A program made the translations under genes and the position numbers. Below, piece by piece: positions 53,349 to 61,792 of a stretch of DNA of 64,000 nucleotides (positions are counted from its first letter, which is position 1; the number at the start of each line of letters is the position of its first letter). The DNA is from a bacterium CG_4_9_14_3_um_filter_65_15 (GTDB lineage Bacteria > Krumholzibacteriota > Krumholzibacteriia > LZORAL124-64-63): positions 174,666 through 238,665 of the forward strand of contig PFVX01000079.1 in assembly GCA_002790835.1 (NCBI GenBank), in the 5' to 3' direction. The notes below the pieces were generated by a model. That model did not search any database, was not told the DNA's origin, and saw nothing but the letters and a program-made list of their open reading frames with translations.

Positions 53349-54692
53349 TCAATCGTAGACCTCGACCCAGGTGACGGCTTCGTTGACCAGCTGCGGTGCG
53401 GCTTCCTCGGCCGGAACCTGGAGGAATTCGGCCACCGGGCCGACCAGCTTGCTGTAGTAGAGCGCGGCCCGGAATGAGACACGGCCCGGAGCGAGGTCAT
53501 CGGGGAGGTTCCAGGTGTAGGTCTCCACCTTGGTCTCGCGGGGCCCGATGCGGTAGTCGACGCCCTGGGAGGCGGTGTTCCACTGCTGGATGGTCATGCG
53601 TCCCTGGGAATCGAAATAGGGCATGCGGAAGATGCGGTCGCCCACGGGCACGCCGTCGCGCTGGACGCCGGCAAATCCCGGCCGGTCCAGGGGGATGCCC
53701 ATATCATGGTAGGCCAGCACGTCGGCGGCGATGGTGTACTCCTCGCCGTCGAAGCCCTTCTTGTCCACCGGCAGATCCCAGGTCTTGCCCTCGCTGTCGG
53801 TGGCGGTCACGTGCAACCAGACGATGCGGTCCTCGACCGATCCGGTGGGGACCTTGTGCCCGCACTTGCCGTTGAACAGCTGGACGTTGACCACGGCGGT
53901 GCCGTCGTACTCCACCTCACGCTCCAGGGGGTTCATCCGCAGCTCGATGGCGCCGTTCACCTTGCCCGGGTCGTGCGCCCCGTGGAAGAGGTGCTGGGCG
54001 ATCTTGCCCTCGGCGCCCATCTTGGCCGAAGTACCCTTGGCCTTGGGCATGTGGCAGTCCTGGCATTGGACGCCCTGCGCGAAATATGGTCCCTCTTTCC
54101 ATTCGAGGTGGGTGCTCTTGACCCATACCCCGTAGGGGCTCATCTCGTTGTGACAGATGCCGCAGAAGTCTCCGGTCTTGAGGAAGTCGTTCTCGACCGT
54201 GTCGTGGTGGGGCGATGCCACGCCGGGCTTGGGTCCCTGCTTGAGTCGTCCCGGTTCGCTGATGCCGTTGAAGTTGTGGGGCACGTCCCCGGCGAACCCC
54301 GTGATGGTGTGGCAGTGGTCGCAGTGAACCGACTCGTTGGCGCGGCTGCCCTCCTCGGGCAGCGGGGGGGGCGTGTCGCCGGCCAGGAATGCGGTCGGGG
54401 CATGGCACCCGTTGCACCCGGCCTTGACCCCGGCCACCTTCGCGTCCTTCTCGGCGTGGGGAACCGCCAGCTTGAAGTACTCGATCTCGTCCCAGTGGTG
54501 GGTGTAGGCTCGGCTCATCATCGATTGGGTCCACTGCTGGTAGATGTTGTCGTGGCAGCTCGCGCACACCCCCGGCTTTTCGTAGTCAGCGTAGGACCTG
54601 GTGCCATAGGCGTCTTCGCCCGCCGGGATCGCGGCCGCCATACCCGGAAGCAGGAGCACGACGAGGCACACCAACGTCTTCCTTGATATCAT
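53349..54692 (-). CDS. Secreted multihaem c-type cytochrome (five CxxCH, cytochrome c554-like)
   Basis: This encodes 447 residues with a Sec signal (TLVCLVVLLLPGMAAA). Five haem motifs are visible: CASCH, CNGCH, CDHCH, CGICH and CQDCH, all in the first ~215 residues. The C-terminal half is a beta-rich domain (GHKVPTGSVEDRIVWLHVTATD, a segment seen in other large multihaem proteins). It is probably an extracytoplasmic electron-transfer protein or nitrogen/sulfur oxyanion-related enzyme; the substrate is unknown. Start ATG 54692 follows AGGAG by 6 bases. It is the first gene of the operon with the haem-barrel protein (14-base gap). Confidence 0.92.
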   Translation of the reverse strand: MISRKTLVCLVVLLLPGMAAAIPAGEDAYGTRSYADYEKPGVCASCHDNIYQQWTQSMMSRAYTHHWDEIEYFKLAVPHAEKDAKVAGVKAGCNGCHAPTAFLAGDTPPPLPEEGSRANESVHCDHCHTITGFAGDVPHNFNGISEPGRLKQGPKPGVASPHHDTVENDFLKTGDFCGICHNEMSPYGVWVKSTHLEWKEGPYFAQGVQCQDCHMPKAKGTSAKMGAEGKIAQHLFHGAHDPGKVNGAIELRMNPLEREVEYDGTAVVNVQLFNGKCGHKVPTGSVEDRIVWLHVTATDSEGKTWDLPVDKKGFDGEEYTIAADVLAYHDMGIPLDRPGFAGVQRDGVPVGDRIFRMPYFDSQGRMTIQQWNTASQGVDYRIGPRETKVETYTWNLPDDLAPGRVSFRAALYYSKLVGPVAEFLQVPAEEAAPQLVNEAVTWVEVYD

Positions 54693-54793
54693 ACTAAGCT
54701 CCTATGAAATAAACAGTTAACCCCTCCCTCGCAGGTGAACCCTAGGAAATATTCCTGGAACAAACCAGAGAAATTCTTTGAATTCGAGAATGG

Positions 54794-55687
54794 TCAATCG
54801 CGGTTCTGGAAGATTCCCGCTACGCCGGCCACGACCAGGGCGGCGCCGGCCAGGGTGTAGACGGTGACGGCCTCGTCGAGGATCAACCAGCCCAAGAGAA
54901 CGGCGATGACGGGGTTGGCGTAGGCGTAGGTGGAGACGATGGCCGTCGGCAACAGCCGGAGGGTGGACATATAGGAGGTGAAGGCGATCACCGACCCGAA
55001 CACGACGAGGTAACCCCAGGCCAGCCAGGCTTGTCCGGTGGGCGAGGGCAGGGGCTCGCCGCGCAGCAGGATCACCACGAGAAAACCGACGGCGCCGAAG
55101 GCCTGCTGCCAACCGCTGATTGCGCGGATGGACAAGTCGGGTTTGCGTCGTTGAAACCACATCGATCCCAGCGCCCAGCAGAAGGGTGCGGCCAGGAGGC
55201 CGACCACGGCCATGATATCCGCCCGGACGCCCGTGCGCAGGATCGGCCAGGTGAGCAGGCCCACCCCGGCGAACCCCAGGAGGATGGCCCCGACCATCTT
55301 GGCCCGCGGGCGGCGCCGGTCGGCGACGATGGCGATCAATTCGAACCAGATGGGCATGGAGGCGACGAGCAGGGCGGCCAGGCCGCTGCTGGCCCGCATC
55401 TCGGCCCAGGTCACCAGCCCGTTGCCGCCCACCCACAGGAGGATGCCGCTGCCCGCGAAGACGCCGATCTCGTCCCGGCGCAAACGCAGCCGCTCTCCGC
55501 GCAGACGGGCCCAGCCGAGGAGGAAAGCCGAGGCCGCAACCACCCGCATGAAGGCCATGGTGAAGGGAGGAAATCCCGAACCATCGCGAACCGCCAAGCG
55601 AATGGCCAGGTAGGTGCTGCCCCAGACGACGTACACCACCAGCAGGTGGAGCAGACCGCGACGGTCCAGTTCCTGGCGTTGGGTCAA
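54794..55687 (-). CDS. EamA-family (DMT superfamily) transporter
   Basis: This encodes 297 residues with ten hydrophobic segments in two EamA repeats (VVYVVWGSTYLAIRLAV begins the first; MAVVGLLAAPFCWALGSMW the second). The C-terminal TAIVSTYAYANPVIAVLLGWLILDE is highly typical. It probably exports an amino acid or other small metabolite. A TTG at 55687 is the likely start: GAGGAG lies 5 bases upstream, and the first residues (TQRQELDRRG) lead directly into helix 1. It is divergent from purB. Confidence 0.93.
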   Translation of the reverse strand: MTQRQELDRRGLLHLLVVYVVWGSTYLAIRLAVRDGSGFPPFTMAFMRVVAASAFLLGWARLRGERLRLRRDEIGVFAGSGILLWVGGNGLVTWAEMRASSGLAALLVASMPIWFELIAIVADRRRPRAKMVGAILLGFAGVGLLTWPILRTGVRADIMAVVGLLAAPFCWALGSMWFQRRKPDLSIRAISGWQQAFGAVGFLVVILLRGEPLPSPTGQAWLAWGYLVVFGSVIAFTSYMSTLRLLPTAIVSTYAYANPVIAVLLGWLILDEAVTVYTLAGAALVVAGVAGIFQNRD

Positions 55688-55856
55688 GGCTGCTCCTCGG
55701 CACGAGTGGCGTGTGGGGGGTTGTCGCAATATAACCTGCGGGCGGCTCCTCCCCAAACCCAGCCTGCGGGCCGGTGGGGGCGGCGCCCCTTGACCCCGGT
55801 GCGGACGGCGCGTTAGGTTTCGGCGGTCGATTCTTCCGCAACCAAGGCAGGGAAAG

Positions 55857-57167
55857 ATGATTGAACGGTACGCAAGCGCCGCAATGACCCGGATCTGGTC
55901 CGACGAGAACCGTTTTCGGATCTGGCAGGAAGTGGAAACCACCGTCTGTGAGGTGCGGGCTGAGTTGGGGCAAATCCCCGCCGAGGCGGCCGGGGAGATC
56001 CGCGCCAAGGGTGGATTCGACACCGCGCGGGTCCTGGAGATCGAGAAAACGGTCCAGCACGACGTGATCGCGTTCTTGACCAGCATGGCCGAACACATCG
56101 GGCCGGCCAGTCGTTTCGTGCACCAGGGCATGACCAGCAGCGACCTGCTGGACACGTCCTTCGCCCTGCAGATCCACGAGGCCGGCGGAGTCCTGCGCGC
56201 GGCATTGGTGGACCTGCTCGCGGCGGTGGAAAAGCGGGCCGTCGAACACCGGGACACCGTCATGATGGGCCGCAGCCATGGGATCCACGCCGAGCCCACG
56301 ACCTTCGGTCTGAAACTGCTGGTCTACTGGAGCGCGCTGGAGCGGGGCTTGCGCCGCCTCGACGCCGCCCAGGAGCAGATCGCCTACGGCCAGATGTCCG
56401 GGGCCGTCGGCACCATCGCCCATCTGGATCCCGAAGTGGAAAAGCGGGTCATGGCGAGGCTGGGTTTGCAGGTGGATCCGGCGTCCACCCAGATCGTCCA
56501 GCGCGACCGTCACGCAACCTGGCTGTCGGCGGTCGCCGTGCTGGGCGCGACCATCGAGCAGATGGCCGTGGAGATCCGCAACCTGCAGCGCACCGACGTG
56601 CACGAGGTGGAAGAACCCTTCGGCAAGGGTCAGAAGGGCAGCTCGGCCATGCCCCACAAGAAGAACCCCATCGTCTCGGAAAAGCTCACGGGCATGGCCC
56701 GGCTGCTGCGGGGATTCGCCCACACCGGCATGGAGAACGTGGCGCTGTGGCACGAGCGGGACATCTCGCACAGCTCCGTCGAACGCATCATTTTTCCCGA
56801 CGCCTGCCACGTGCTGCACCACATGCTCACGCGCATGACCTGGCTCATCGACGGTCTGGTCGTGTATCCCCAGAACATGCGGGACAACATGGCCAAGGTG
56901 CGCCAGATGTACTTCAGCCAGGCGGTCCTGCTGGCCCTGACCGAGGCCGGGGTGAGCCGGGAAGAGGCCTACGCCTGGGTGCAGGCCGCTGCCATGAAGG
57001 TGTGGGACGAGGGCCGGGCCTTCCGGGAGACCCTGGGCGAGGATGAACGCATCACCGGTCGGGTTTCCGCAACCCTCCTGGATCGCTGCTTCGACCTGGA
57101 TCACCAGCTGAGGAATATCCCGCATATCTTCGAACGGACACTGGCCTTGAATGATTGGTCGGCATAG
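55857..57167 (+). CDS. purB: Adenylosuccinate lyase
   Basis: This encodes 436 residues of the fumarase/aspartase superfamily. It shows MGRSHGIHAEPTTFGLK (catalytic His), FVHQGMTSSDLLDTS, QRDRHATWLS and the signature loop GSSAMPHKKNPIVSEKLTG with the catalytic Ser. It acts twice in purine synthesis, releasing fumarate from SAICAR and from adenylosuccinate. The ribosome-binding site AGGGAAAG precedes the ATG. It is separated from the purLQ-purF operon by a cytochrome gene. Confidence 0.96.
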   Translation: MIERYASAAMTRIWSDENRFRIWQEVETTVCEVRAELGQIPAEAAGEIRAKGGFDTARVLEIEKTVQHDVIAFLTSMAEHIGPASRFVHQGMTSSDLLDTSFALQIHEAGGVLRAALVDLLAAVEKRAVEHRDTVMMGRSHGIHAEPTTFGLKLLVYWSALERGLRRLDAAQEQIAYGQMSGAVGTIAHLDPEVEKRVMARLGLQVDPASTQIVQRDRHATWLSAVAVLGATIEQMAVEIRNLQRTDVHEVEEPFGKGQKGSSAMPHKKNPIVSEKLTGMARLLRGFAHTGMENVALWHERDISHSSVERIIFPDACHVLHHMLTRMTWLIDGLVVYPQNMRDNMAKVRQMYFSQAVLLALTEAGVSREEAYAWVQAAAMKVWDEGRAFRETLGEDERITGRVSATLLDRCFDLDHQLRNIPHIFERTLALNDWSA

Positions 57168-57237
57168 CCTATTTTATGGTATTGGAATTGCAAATTCGAC
57201 CACGGACGGCATTTGTGACAATTCCGTGGCAGAGTGG

Positions 57238-57265
57238 TTGACTGGACCCGATTGCCCGTTATAGA
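57238..57265 (+). promoter_or_regulatory. Promoter of the c3-type cytochrome gene
   Basis: TTGACT (57238-57243) and TATAGA (57260-57265) are 16 bases apart, about 65 bases before the ATG. A wider dyad, CCACGG...CCGTGG (about 57200-57229), lies directly upstream and might be a regulator site. Confidence 0.5.
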
Positions 57266-57330
57266 TTTGGCAGCGTCTGGGGAGTCCAACCGTCCATGGC
57301 AATCAACACCCGATTTGGGGAGGATGCGAA

Positions 57331-57738
57331 ATGCGGAAGTTCAACCTGCTGGTACTCTTCGTTTTGGTGGCCGGCCTGGCGGCCTATGCCTATGCTGAGG
57401 GCATTCCCGAGAAGATCACCATCGACGATTGCGCCAAGAAGAAGTCGGCTGTGGAATTTCCCCACAAGGCCCACTTTGAGCGTACCAAGTGTGAAATCTG
57501 CCACCACGTCAACGAGGGTCTGACCGCCGAGAACTTCGCGGAAATGGAAGTCAAGGCTTGCGGGACCTGCCACGTGGAGCCCGAGAAGGCCGAAACGCCT
57601 ATCTGCAGCAGCAGCAGCACGAAGAAGAATCCTTTCCACATTCTTTGCATCAGCTGTCACAAGGACGCCGTGGCGGAGAATGCGGAATCCAAGGCACCGA
57701 CCAAGTGCACCGCGTGCCATCTCAAGCCTGCGGAGTAA
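57331..57738 (+). CDS. Periplasmic four-haem cytochrome c (class III/c3-type)
   Basis: This encodes 135 residues with a Sec signal (LLVLFVLVAGLAAYAYA). Four CxxCH motifs are visible: CEICH, CGTCH, CISCH and CTACH, with distal-type His in FPHKAHFERTKCEICHH. This spacing is typical of small tetrahaem c3/c7-like electron carriers. It could shuttle electrons to the five-haem cytochrome and haem-barrel pair at 52-55 kb (inference). It has its own promoter and a strong terminator, so it is a single-gene unit inserted between the purine genes. Confidence 0.92.
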   Translation: MRKFNLLVLFVLVAGLAAYAYAEGIPEKITIDDCAKKKSAVEFPHKAHFERTKCEICHHVNEGLTAENFAEMEVKACGTCHVEPEKAETPICSSSSTKKNPFHILCISCHKDAVAENAESKAPTKCTACHLKPAE

Positions 57739-57770
57739 CCAGGCGACGGTTCGTCCTGGAGTGAGGACAC

Positions 57771-57798
57771 CGCCCCGGCCCATCGGCCGGGGCGTTTT
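57771..57798 (+). terminator. Rho-independent terminator after the c3-type cytochrome
   Basis: A perfect 10-bp stem (CGCCCCGGCC at 57771-57780 with GGCCGGGGCG at 57785-57794) has a 4-base loop and is followed by TTTTCATTT. Confidence 0.9.
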
Positions 57799-57899
57799 CA
57801 TTTGGCGACCGATTTCATTGCATCTTTGCTCCGGCGGTTCCCGGTGCTAGATTGTGGGCTCACGATCGATCTGCGCACCTTCGGCAAGGGAGCGACGCG

Positions 57900-60800
57900 G
57901 TGGCCCAGGCGCACCCCCTCGACGAGAGTTTTTCGACCATTCCCGTTGCCCAGTATGATGACTCCGGCTTGCGCTCCTACCTCAAGGAGCACGGCCTGAC
58001 TTTGGCGCCGGGCGAAGCCCGCAAGATCTCCGATCTCCTGGGACGTGATCCCACCCTCACCGAACTGACCCTGTTCGACACCATGTGGAGCGAGCACTGT
58101 TCCTACAAGAGCAGCCGTCCGCACCTGAAGGCCAACCTGCCCACGACCGGAAGCAACGTGGTGGTCGGCCCGGTGGAGGATGCGGGCATCGTCGAGTTCG
58201 GGGAATTCCAGGGCACGCGATACGGCATCATCCTGGCCCACGAGTCCCACAACCACCCCAGCCAGGTCATGCCCGTGGAGGGCGCGGCCACGGGCATCGG
58301 CGGTATCGTGCGCGACGTGTATTGCATGGGGGGAAGGGTCATCGCGTCCCTGGATCCGCTGCGATTCGGCTGGCCCGTGGCCGAGGACGAGGCGAATGCC
58401 GCCCATCACCTGGACATCGCCCGCGACGTGGTGCGCGGGATCTGGGAATACGGCAACGCCATCGGCGTACCCAACCTGGGCGGGGACGTCTACTTCCATC
58501 CCAGCTTCAACGAGAACTGCCTGGTCAACGTGGTGGCCGTGGGGTTGGTCGAGACCGACCACATCACCCACAGCCGGGTGCCGGCAGCCGCAAAGGACGA
58601 GCCCTACGATCTGATCCTGGTGGGCAAGCCCACCGACTGGTCGGGCATGGGGGGCGCAGCCTTCGCTTCGGCGACGCTGGACGCAGCCGCGGCCACCGAG
58701 AACAAGGGCAGCGTGCAGACTCCCGACCCGTTTCTCAAACGCATTCTGTCGGTGGCCAACCAGGCCATGCTCGAGTTCGCCCGCAGCGAGGGCGTGGAGA
58801 TCGGCTTCAAGGATCTGGGCGCCGGAGGTGTGGCCTGCGTGACCAGCGAATTGGCCGACGCGGGGGGCTTCGGTTGTGATGTGGACCTGGCGAAGGTCCA
58901 CCGCATCGCCGGCCTGCCGGCGCGGGTCTGTGCCTGCAGCGAGACCCAGGAGCGCTACGGGATCGCGGTGCCTGCCCGGCTCACCGAAAATATCCTGAAG
59001 ATCTACAACGAGGATTTCGCCTTGCCGACGCTCTACCAGGGGGCTTGTGCGGCTCGCATCGGACGGGTGGCCACCGACGGGAACTACGTGCTGCGCCTGG
59101 GCGGGGATATCCTCTGCCACGCGCCCATCCGCACCATCACCGAAGGCATACGATACGACCGGCTCGCCCAGGCCCCTGAGGTGGAAGCCGTGCCCGCTGA
59201 CGCCCGGCTGCACGAGGCCCCCCGGGACCGGATCGCCGAGGAGTGGCTGGCTTTGATGTGCCATCCCAACCTGTGCAGTCGGGAGTACGTCTACCGTCAT
59301 TACGACAGCGAGGTCCAGGCGGGCACCATCCTGCGGCCGGGTGAAGCCGACGCGGGAGTTGTGGCCCCTGTGCCGGGATGGATGCGGGCCATTGCGGTGT
59401 CGGCCGACGGCAACCCCCTGCTGGGACTCGCCGACCCCTACCTGGCCGGCGTGGCGGCTGTGGTGGAGGCCTGCCGCAACGTGGCTTGCGTGGGCGGCGA
59501 ACCCGCAGCCGTGACCGACTGCCTGAACTTCGGCAATCCGGAACAACCGGAAGCCTTCTGGCAATTCACCGAGGCGGTGCGCGGGGTGGGTGACGCCTGC
59601 CGGGGCATCGGCCTGTACGCCCGGCCGGACGCCCCTCTGCCGGTCATCAGCGGCAATGTGAGCTTCTACAACCAGAGCAGCAGCGGCCGCAGCGTGGCTC
59701 CTTCGCCCATCGTGGCCTGTGTCGGGATGGTCGAGGACTACAGCCGGTGCCGCTCCCAGCGTTTCAAGCAGGCCGGGGACAAGGTGATCCTCGTGGGTAG
59801 GCGCAGGCCCGAGACCGCCGGTTCGGTCTATCGGGATGCGGGATTCCAGGCCGGCCGTCCGGCGGTACCGCCGCTTGACCTGGAAGCCGCGCGCCGGGAA
59901 ATCCGCGCGGTCATCGATCTGGTCCAGGCCGGTTTGGCCACCGCGGTCCACGACATCGGAGACGGCGGGTTGGCCGCTTGTCTCAGTGAAATGGCCATGG
60001 GCCTGGAGGGTGCGGCGATCCGCGGCGCCGCCATCACCCTGCCCGATGACGGGGAATTGACCGCCCGCGAAATCCTGTTCGCGGAAGCGGGCGGTTTCGT
60101 ACTGACGATTTCCCCCACGGTCATGGCCCCGGTTTCCGAGGTCCTGACCAAGGCCCAGGTGTTCTGGGCGGTCCTGGGCGAGGTGACCGACGAGGGCAGC
60201 TTGACCGTGACGGACACCGATGGGACCCAGGTCGCGGCGCTGGATGTTTCGGTCATGACCCGCGCCTGGCAAAGTGCGCTGCCCCGGTTGTTGGGCGGTG
60301 AGGCCGCCGCCGCAGCCGTGCCGGACCTCGCCGCACTCGATCCGGACCCCGTTACCGACGCCCAGGCGAGCCCCGCCGCCGTAGCGGTCGGGAGGCGACC
60401 CCGCATCGCCGTGGTCCAGTTGCCGGGAGTCAACTGCGAGATGGAATCGGCCCTGCTTCTGGATCGCTTCGGCGCCGAGGCGGAGATCTTCCGCTGGACA
60501 CGGCCCGCCGCCGAGCTGGAGAAGTTCGACGGCTACCTGATCCCCGGTGGGTTCTCCTACCAGGACCGGGTGCGCGCCGGCGCCATCGCGGCCAAGGATC
60601 CGCTCCTGCGCATCCTGCTGGAAGCCGCGGAAAAGGGTCGGCCCATCCTGGGCATCTGCAACGGGTGTCAGGTTCTGGTGGAGGCGGGGCTGGTGCCCGG
60701 CCGCGAGCCCGGAGCCGTGGAAATCGCCCTGGGACCCAATCGTTTCCCGGGTCGCCAGGGATACTACGCCAACTGGGTGGCGGTGGAGCGGCATCCCGAC

Positions 60801-61184
60801 GCCGTTTCCCCCTTCGTGGAGGGGCTGCAGGAATCCCTGCCCTTGCCGGTGGCCCACGCCGAAGGCCGGTTTACCCACGAGGATCCCGCCTGGTTCGCCC
60901 AATTGGCCGTCGCAGGTCACGTGGCCCTGCGGTATTGCGCGCTGGGGGGGCGCGGGGACGGCAACCCCAACGGATCCCTGCTGGCCGCGGCTGCACTGAC
61001 CAACTCCCGCGGCAATGTGCTGGCGATGATGCCCCATCCCGAGCGTGCCGCGCTGTTGCGCATGGTTCCTGAAGACCTGCCCCACGCGTGGGCGCGCCGC
61101 CGCCGCGCCGCCGGTGACGGGGCGGCCCTGGAGCAACCCGGCCCGGGCGCTTTCCTCCTGCGTCGCCTCGTGGAGATGTGCTGA
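57900..61184 (+). CDS. purL: Phosphoribosylformylglycinamidine synthase, PurL-PurQ fusion
   Basis: This encodes 1094 residues from a GTG at 57900 with AAGGGAG 7 bases upstream. Residues ~1-830 are small-type PurL: MWSEHCSYKSSRPHLK, ILAHESHNHPSQV, GAGGVACVTSELADAGG, SFYNQSS and TAVHDIGDGGLAACL. There is no N-terminal PurS-like domain as in the large proteobacterial enzyme. From ~835 (PRIAVVQLPGVNCEMESALLLDRFGAE) to the end it is PurQ, the glutaminase, with nucleophile Cys in GICNGCQVL and the His/Glu pair in MMPHPERA. It makes FGAM in purine synthesis. Small PurL normally needs PurS, which is not fused here; see the next gene. Confidence 0.95.
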   Translation: MAQAHPLDESFSTIPVAQYDDSGLRSYLKEHGLTLAPGEARKISDLLGRDPTLTELTLFDTMWSEHCSYKSSRPHLKANLPTTGSNVVVGPVEDAGIVEFGEFQGTRYGIILAHESHNHPSQVMPVEGAATGIGGIVRDVYCMGGRVIASLDPLRFGWPVAEDEANAAHHLDIARDVVRGIWEYGNAIGVPNLGGDVYFHPSFNENCLVNVVAVGLVETDHITHSRVPAAAKDEPYDLILVGKPTDWSGMGGAAFASATLDAAAATENKGSVQTPDPFLKRILSVANQAMLEFARSEGVEIGFKDLGAGGVACVTSELADAGGFGCDVDLAKVHRIAGLPARVCACSETQERYGIAVPARLTENILKIYNEDFALPTLYQGACAARIGRVATDGNYVLRLGGDILCHAPIRTITEGIRYDRLAQAPEVEAVPADARLHEAPRDRIAEEWLALMCHPNLCSREYVYRHYDSEVQAGTILRPGEADAGVVAPVPGWMRAIAVSADGNPLLGLADPYLAGVAAVVEACRNVACVGGEPAAVTDCLNFGNPEQPEAFWQFTEAVRGVGDACRGIGLYARPDAPLPVISGNVSFYNQSSSGRSVAPSPIVACVGMVEDYSRCRSQRFKQAGDKVILVGRRRPETAGSVYRDAGFQAGRPAVPPLDLEAARREIRAVIDLVQAGLATAVHDIGDGGLAACLSEMAMGLEGAAIRGAAITLPDDGELTAREILFAEAGGFVLTISPTVMAPVSEVLTKAQVFWAVLGEVTDEGSLTVTDTDGTQVAALDVSVMTRAWQSALPRLLGGEAAAAAVPDLAALDPDPVTDAQASPAAVAVGRRPRIAVVQLPGVNCEMESALLLDRFGAEAEIFRWTRPAAELEKFDGYLIPGGFSYQDRVRAGAIAAKDPLLRILLEAAEKGRPILGICNGCQVLVEAGLVPGREPGAVEIALGPNRFPGRQGYYANWVAVERHPDAVSPFVEGLQESLPLPVAHAEGRFTHEDPAWFAQLAVAGHVALRYCALGGRGDGNPNGSLLAAAALTNSRGNVLAMMPHPERAALLRMVPEDLPHAWARRRRAAGDGAALEQPGPGAFLLRRLVEMC

Positions 61185-61792
61185 TGAACCAAGCCGCTGA
61201 ATCCGTCCAGATCATCCTGCTGACCGCCCACAAGGGGGTCGATCTGCATGCGGCCACCGCCCTGCAGGTCATGCGAGACCGCCTGGAGGGTGGGTCGCAG
61301 TTGTCCGGCCTGTTCCGATGCCAGTGGCACAGTTTCGCTGCCGACCGGGTCGCCGGCGAGGTGGACTCCTTGTTGGCCACCGGACGCTACTTCAACCCCA
61401 ACAAGCACCACTACGGGGTTTTCCAACTGGCGGACCGCACCGATCCCTGGTATGCAGGGGGTAACGATCTTCCCGGCGCCTGGCCGGGAACACCCGTCGC
61501 CGGCGATTTGGCTGTGGACGAACAATTGTACGGGAACCTGTTGGGCGGGCCGCCGGGTGAGGATCAGTCGGCTGTGGACGTGGCGTCCCTGGTGCGGGAG
61601 CAGCCGGGTCCGATTGTTTCGGGCGTGCTGTGGCGTCTGGCCCTGGAAGCGGCCCCGGGTGCGGCCGCGGAGCTTGCGGTCACCCTGGCGGTGGCCAGGC
61701 GGCGCAAGGAAGGATTGCTGGTGAATCCCCATCTCGAGGATTGGCTCATGGGCGCGCCGCAGGCCGGTCTGCGGATGAAGGAGACAGGATGA
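61184..61792 (+). CDS. Unrecognised protein in the purine operon; possible PurS equivalent
   Basis: This encodes 202 residues that I do not recognise. The ATG at 61184 shares a base with the purL stop (GGAGATG upstream), and its stop overlaps purF (ATGA), so it is made together with both neighbours. Residues ~8-80 could fold as strand-helix-strand-helix-strand (VQIILLTAHKG; ATALQVMRDRL; LFRCQWHSF; VAGEVDSLLATG; KHHYGVFQLAD), the topology of PurS, which small PurL needs. The C-terminal ~120 residues are extra. The PurS idea rests on order, topology and the lack of another PurS in view, not on clear sequence identity. Confidence 0.75.
   Translation: MNQAAESVQIILLTAHKGVDLHAATALQVMRDRLEGGSQLSGLFRCQWHSFAADRVAGEVDSLLATGRYFNPNKHHYGVFQLADRTDPWYAGGNDLPGAWPGTPVAGDLAVDEQLYGNLLGGPPGEDQSAVDVASLVREQPGPIVSGVLWRLALEAAPGAAAELAVTLAVARRRKEGLLVNPHLEDWLMGAPQAGLRMKETG

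Noticed and set aside
54717..57125. An 802-codon minus-strand frame spanning the EamA and purB genes
   Set aside because: Both underlying genes have full family signatures in other frames. The long frame has the His/Gly/Arg bias of antisense shadows.
57798..61136. A 1112-codon open frame antisense to purL
   Set aside because: It mirrors the purL gene exactly, has low-complexity Gly/His/Gln-rich composition and no family motifs. It is a GC-rich shadow frame.
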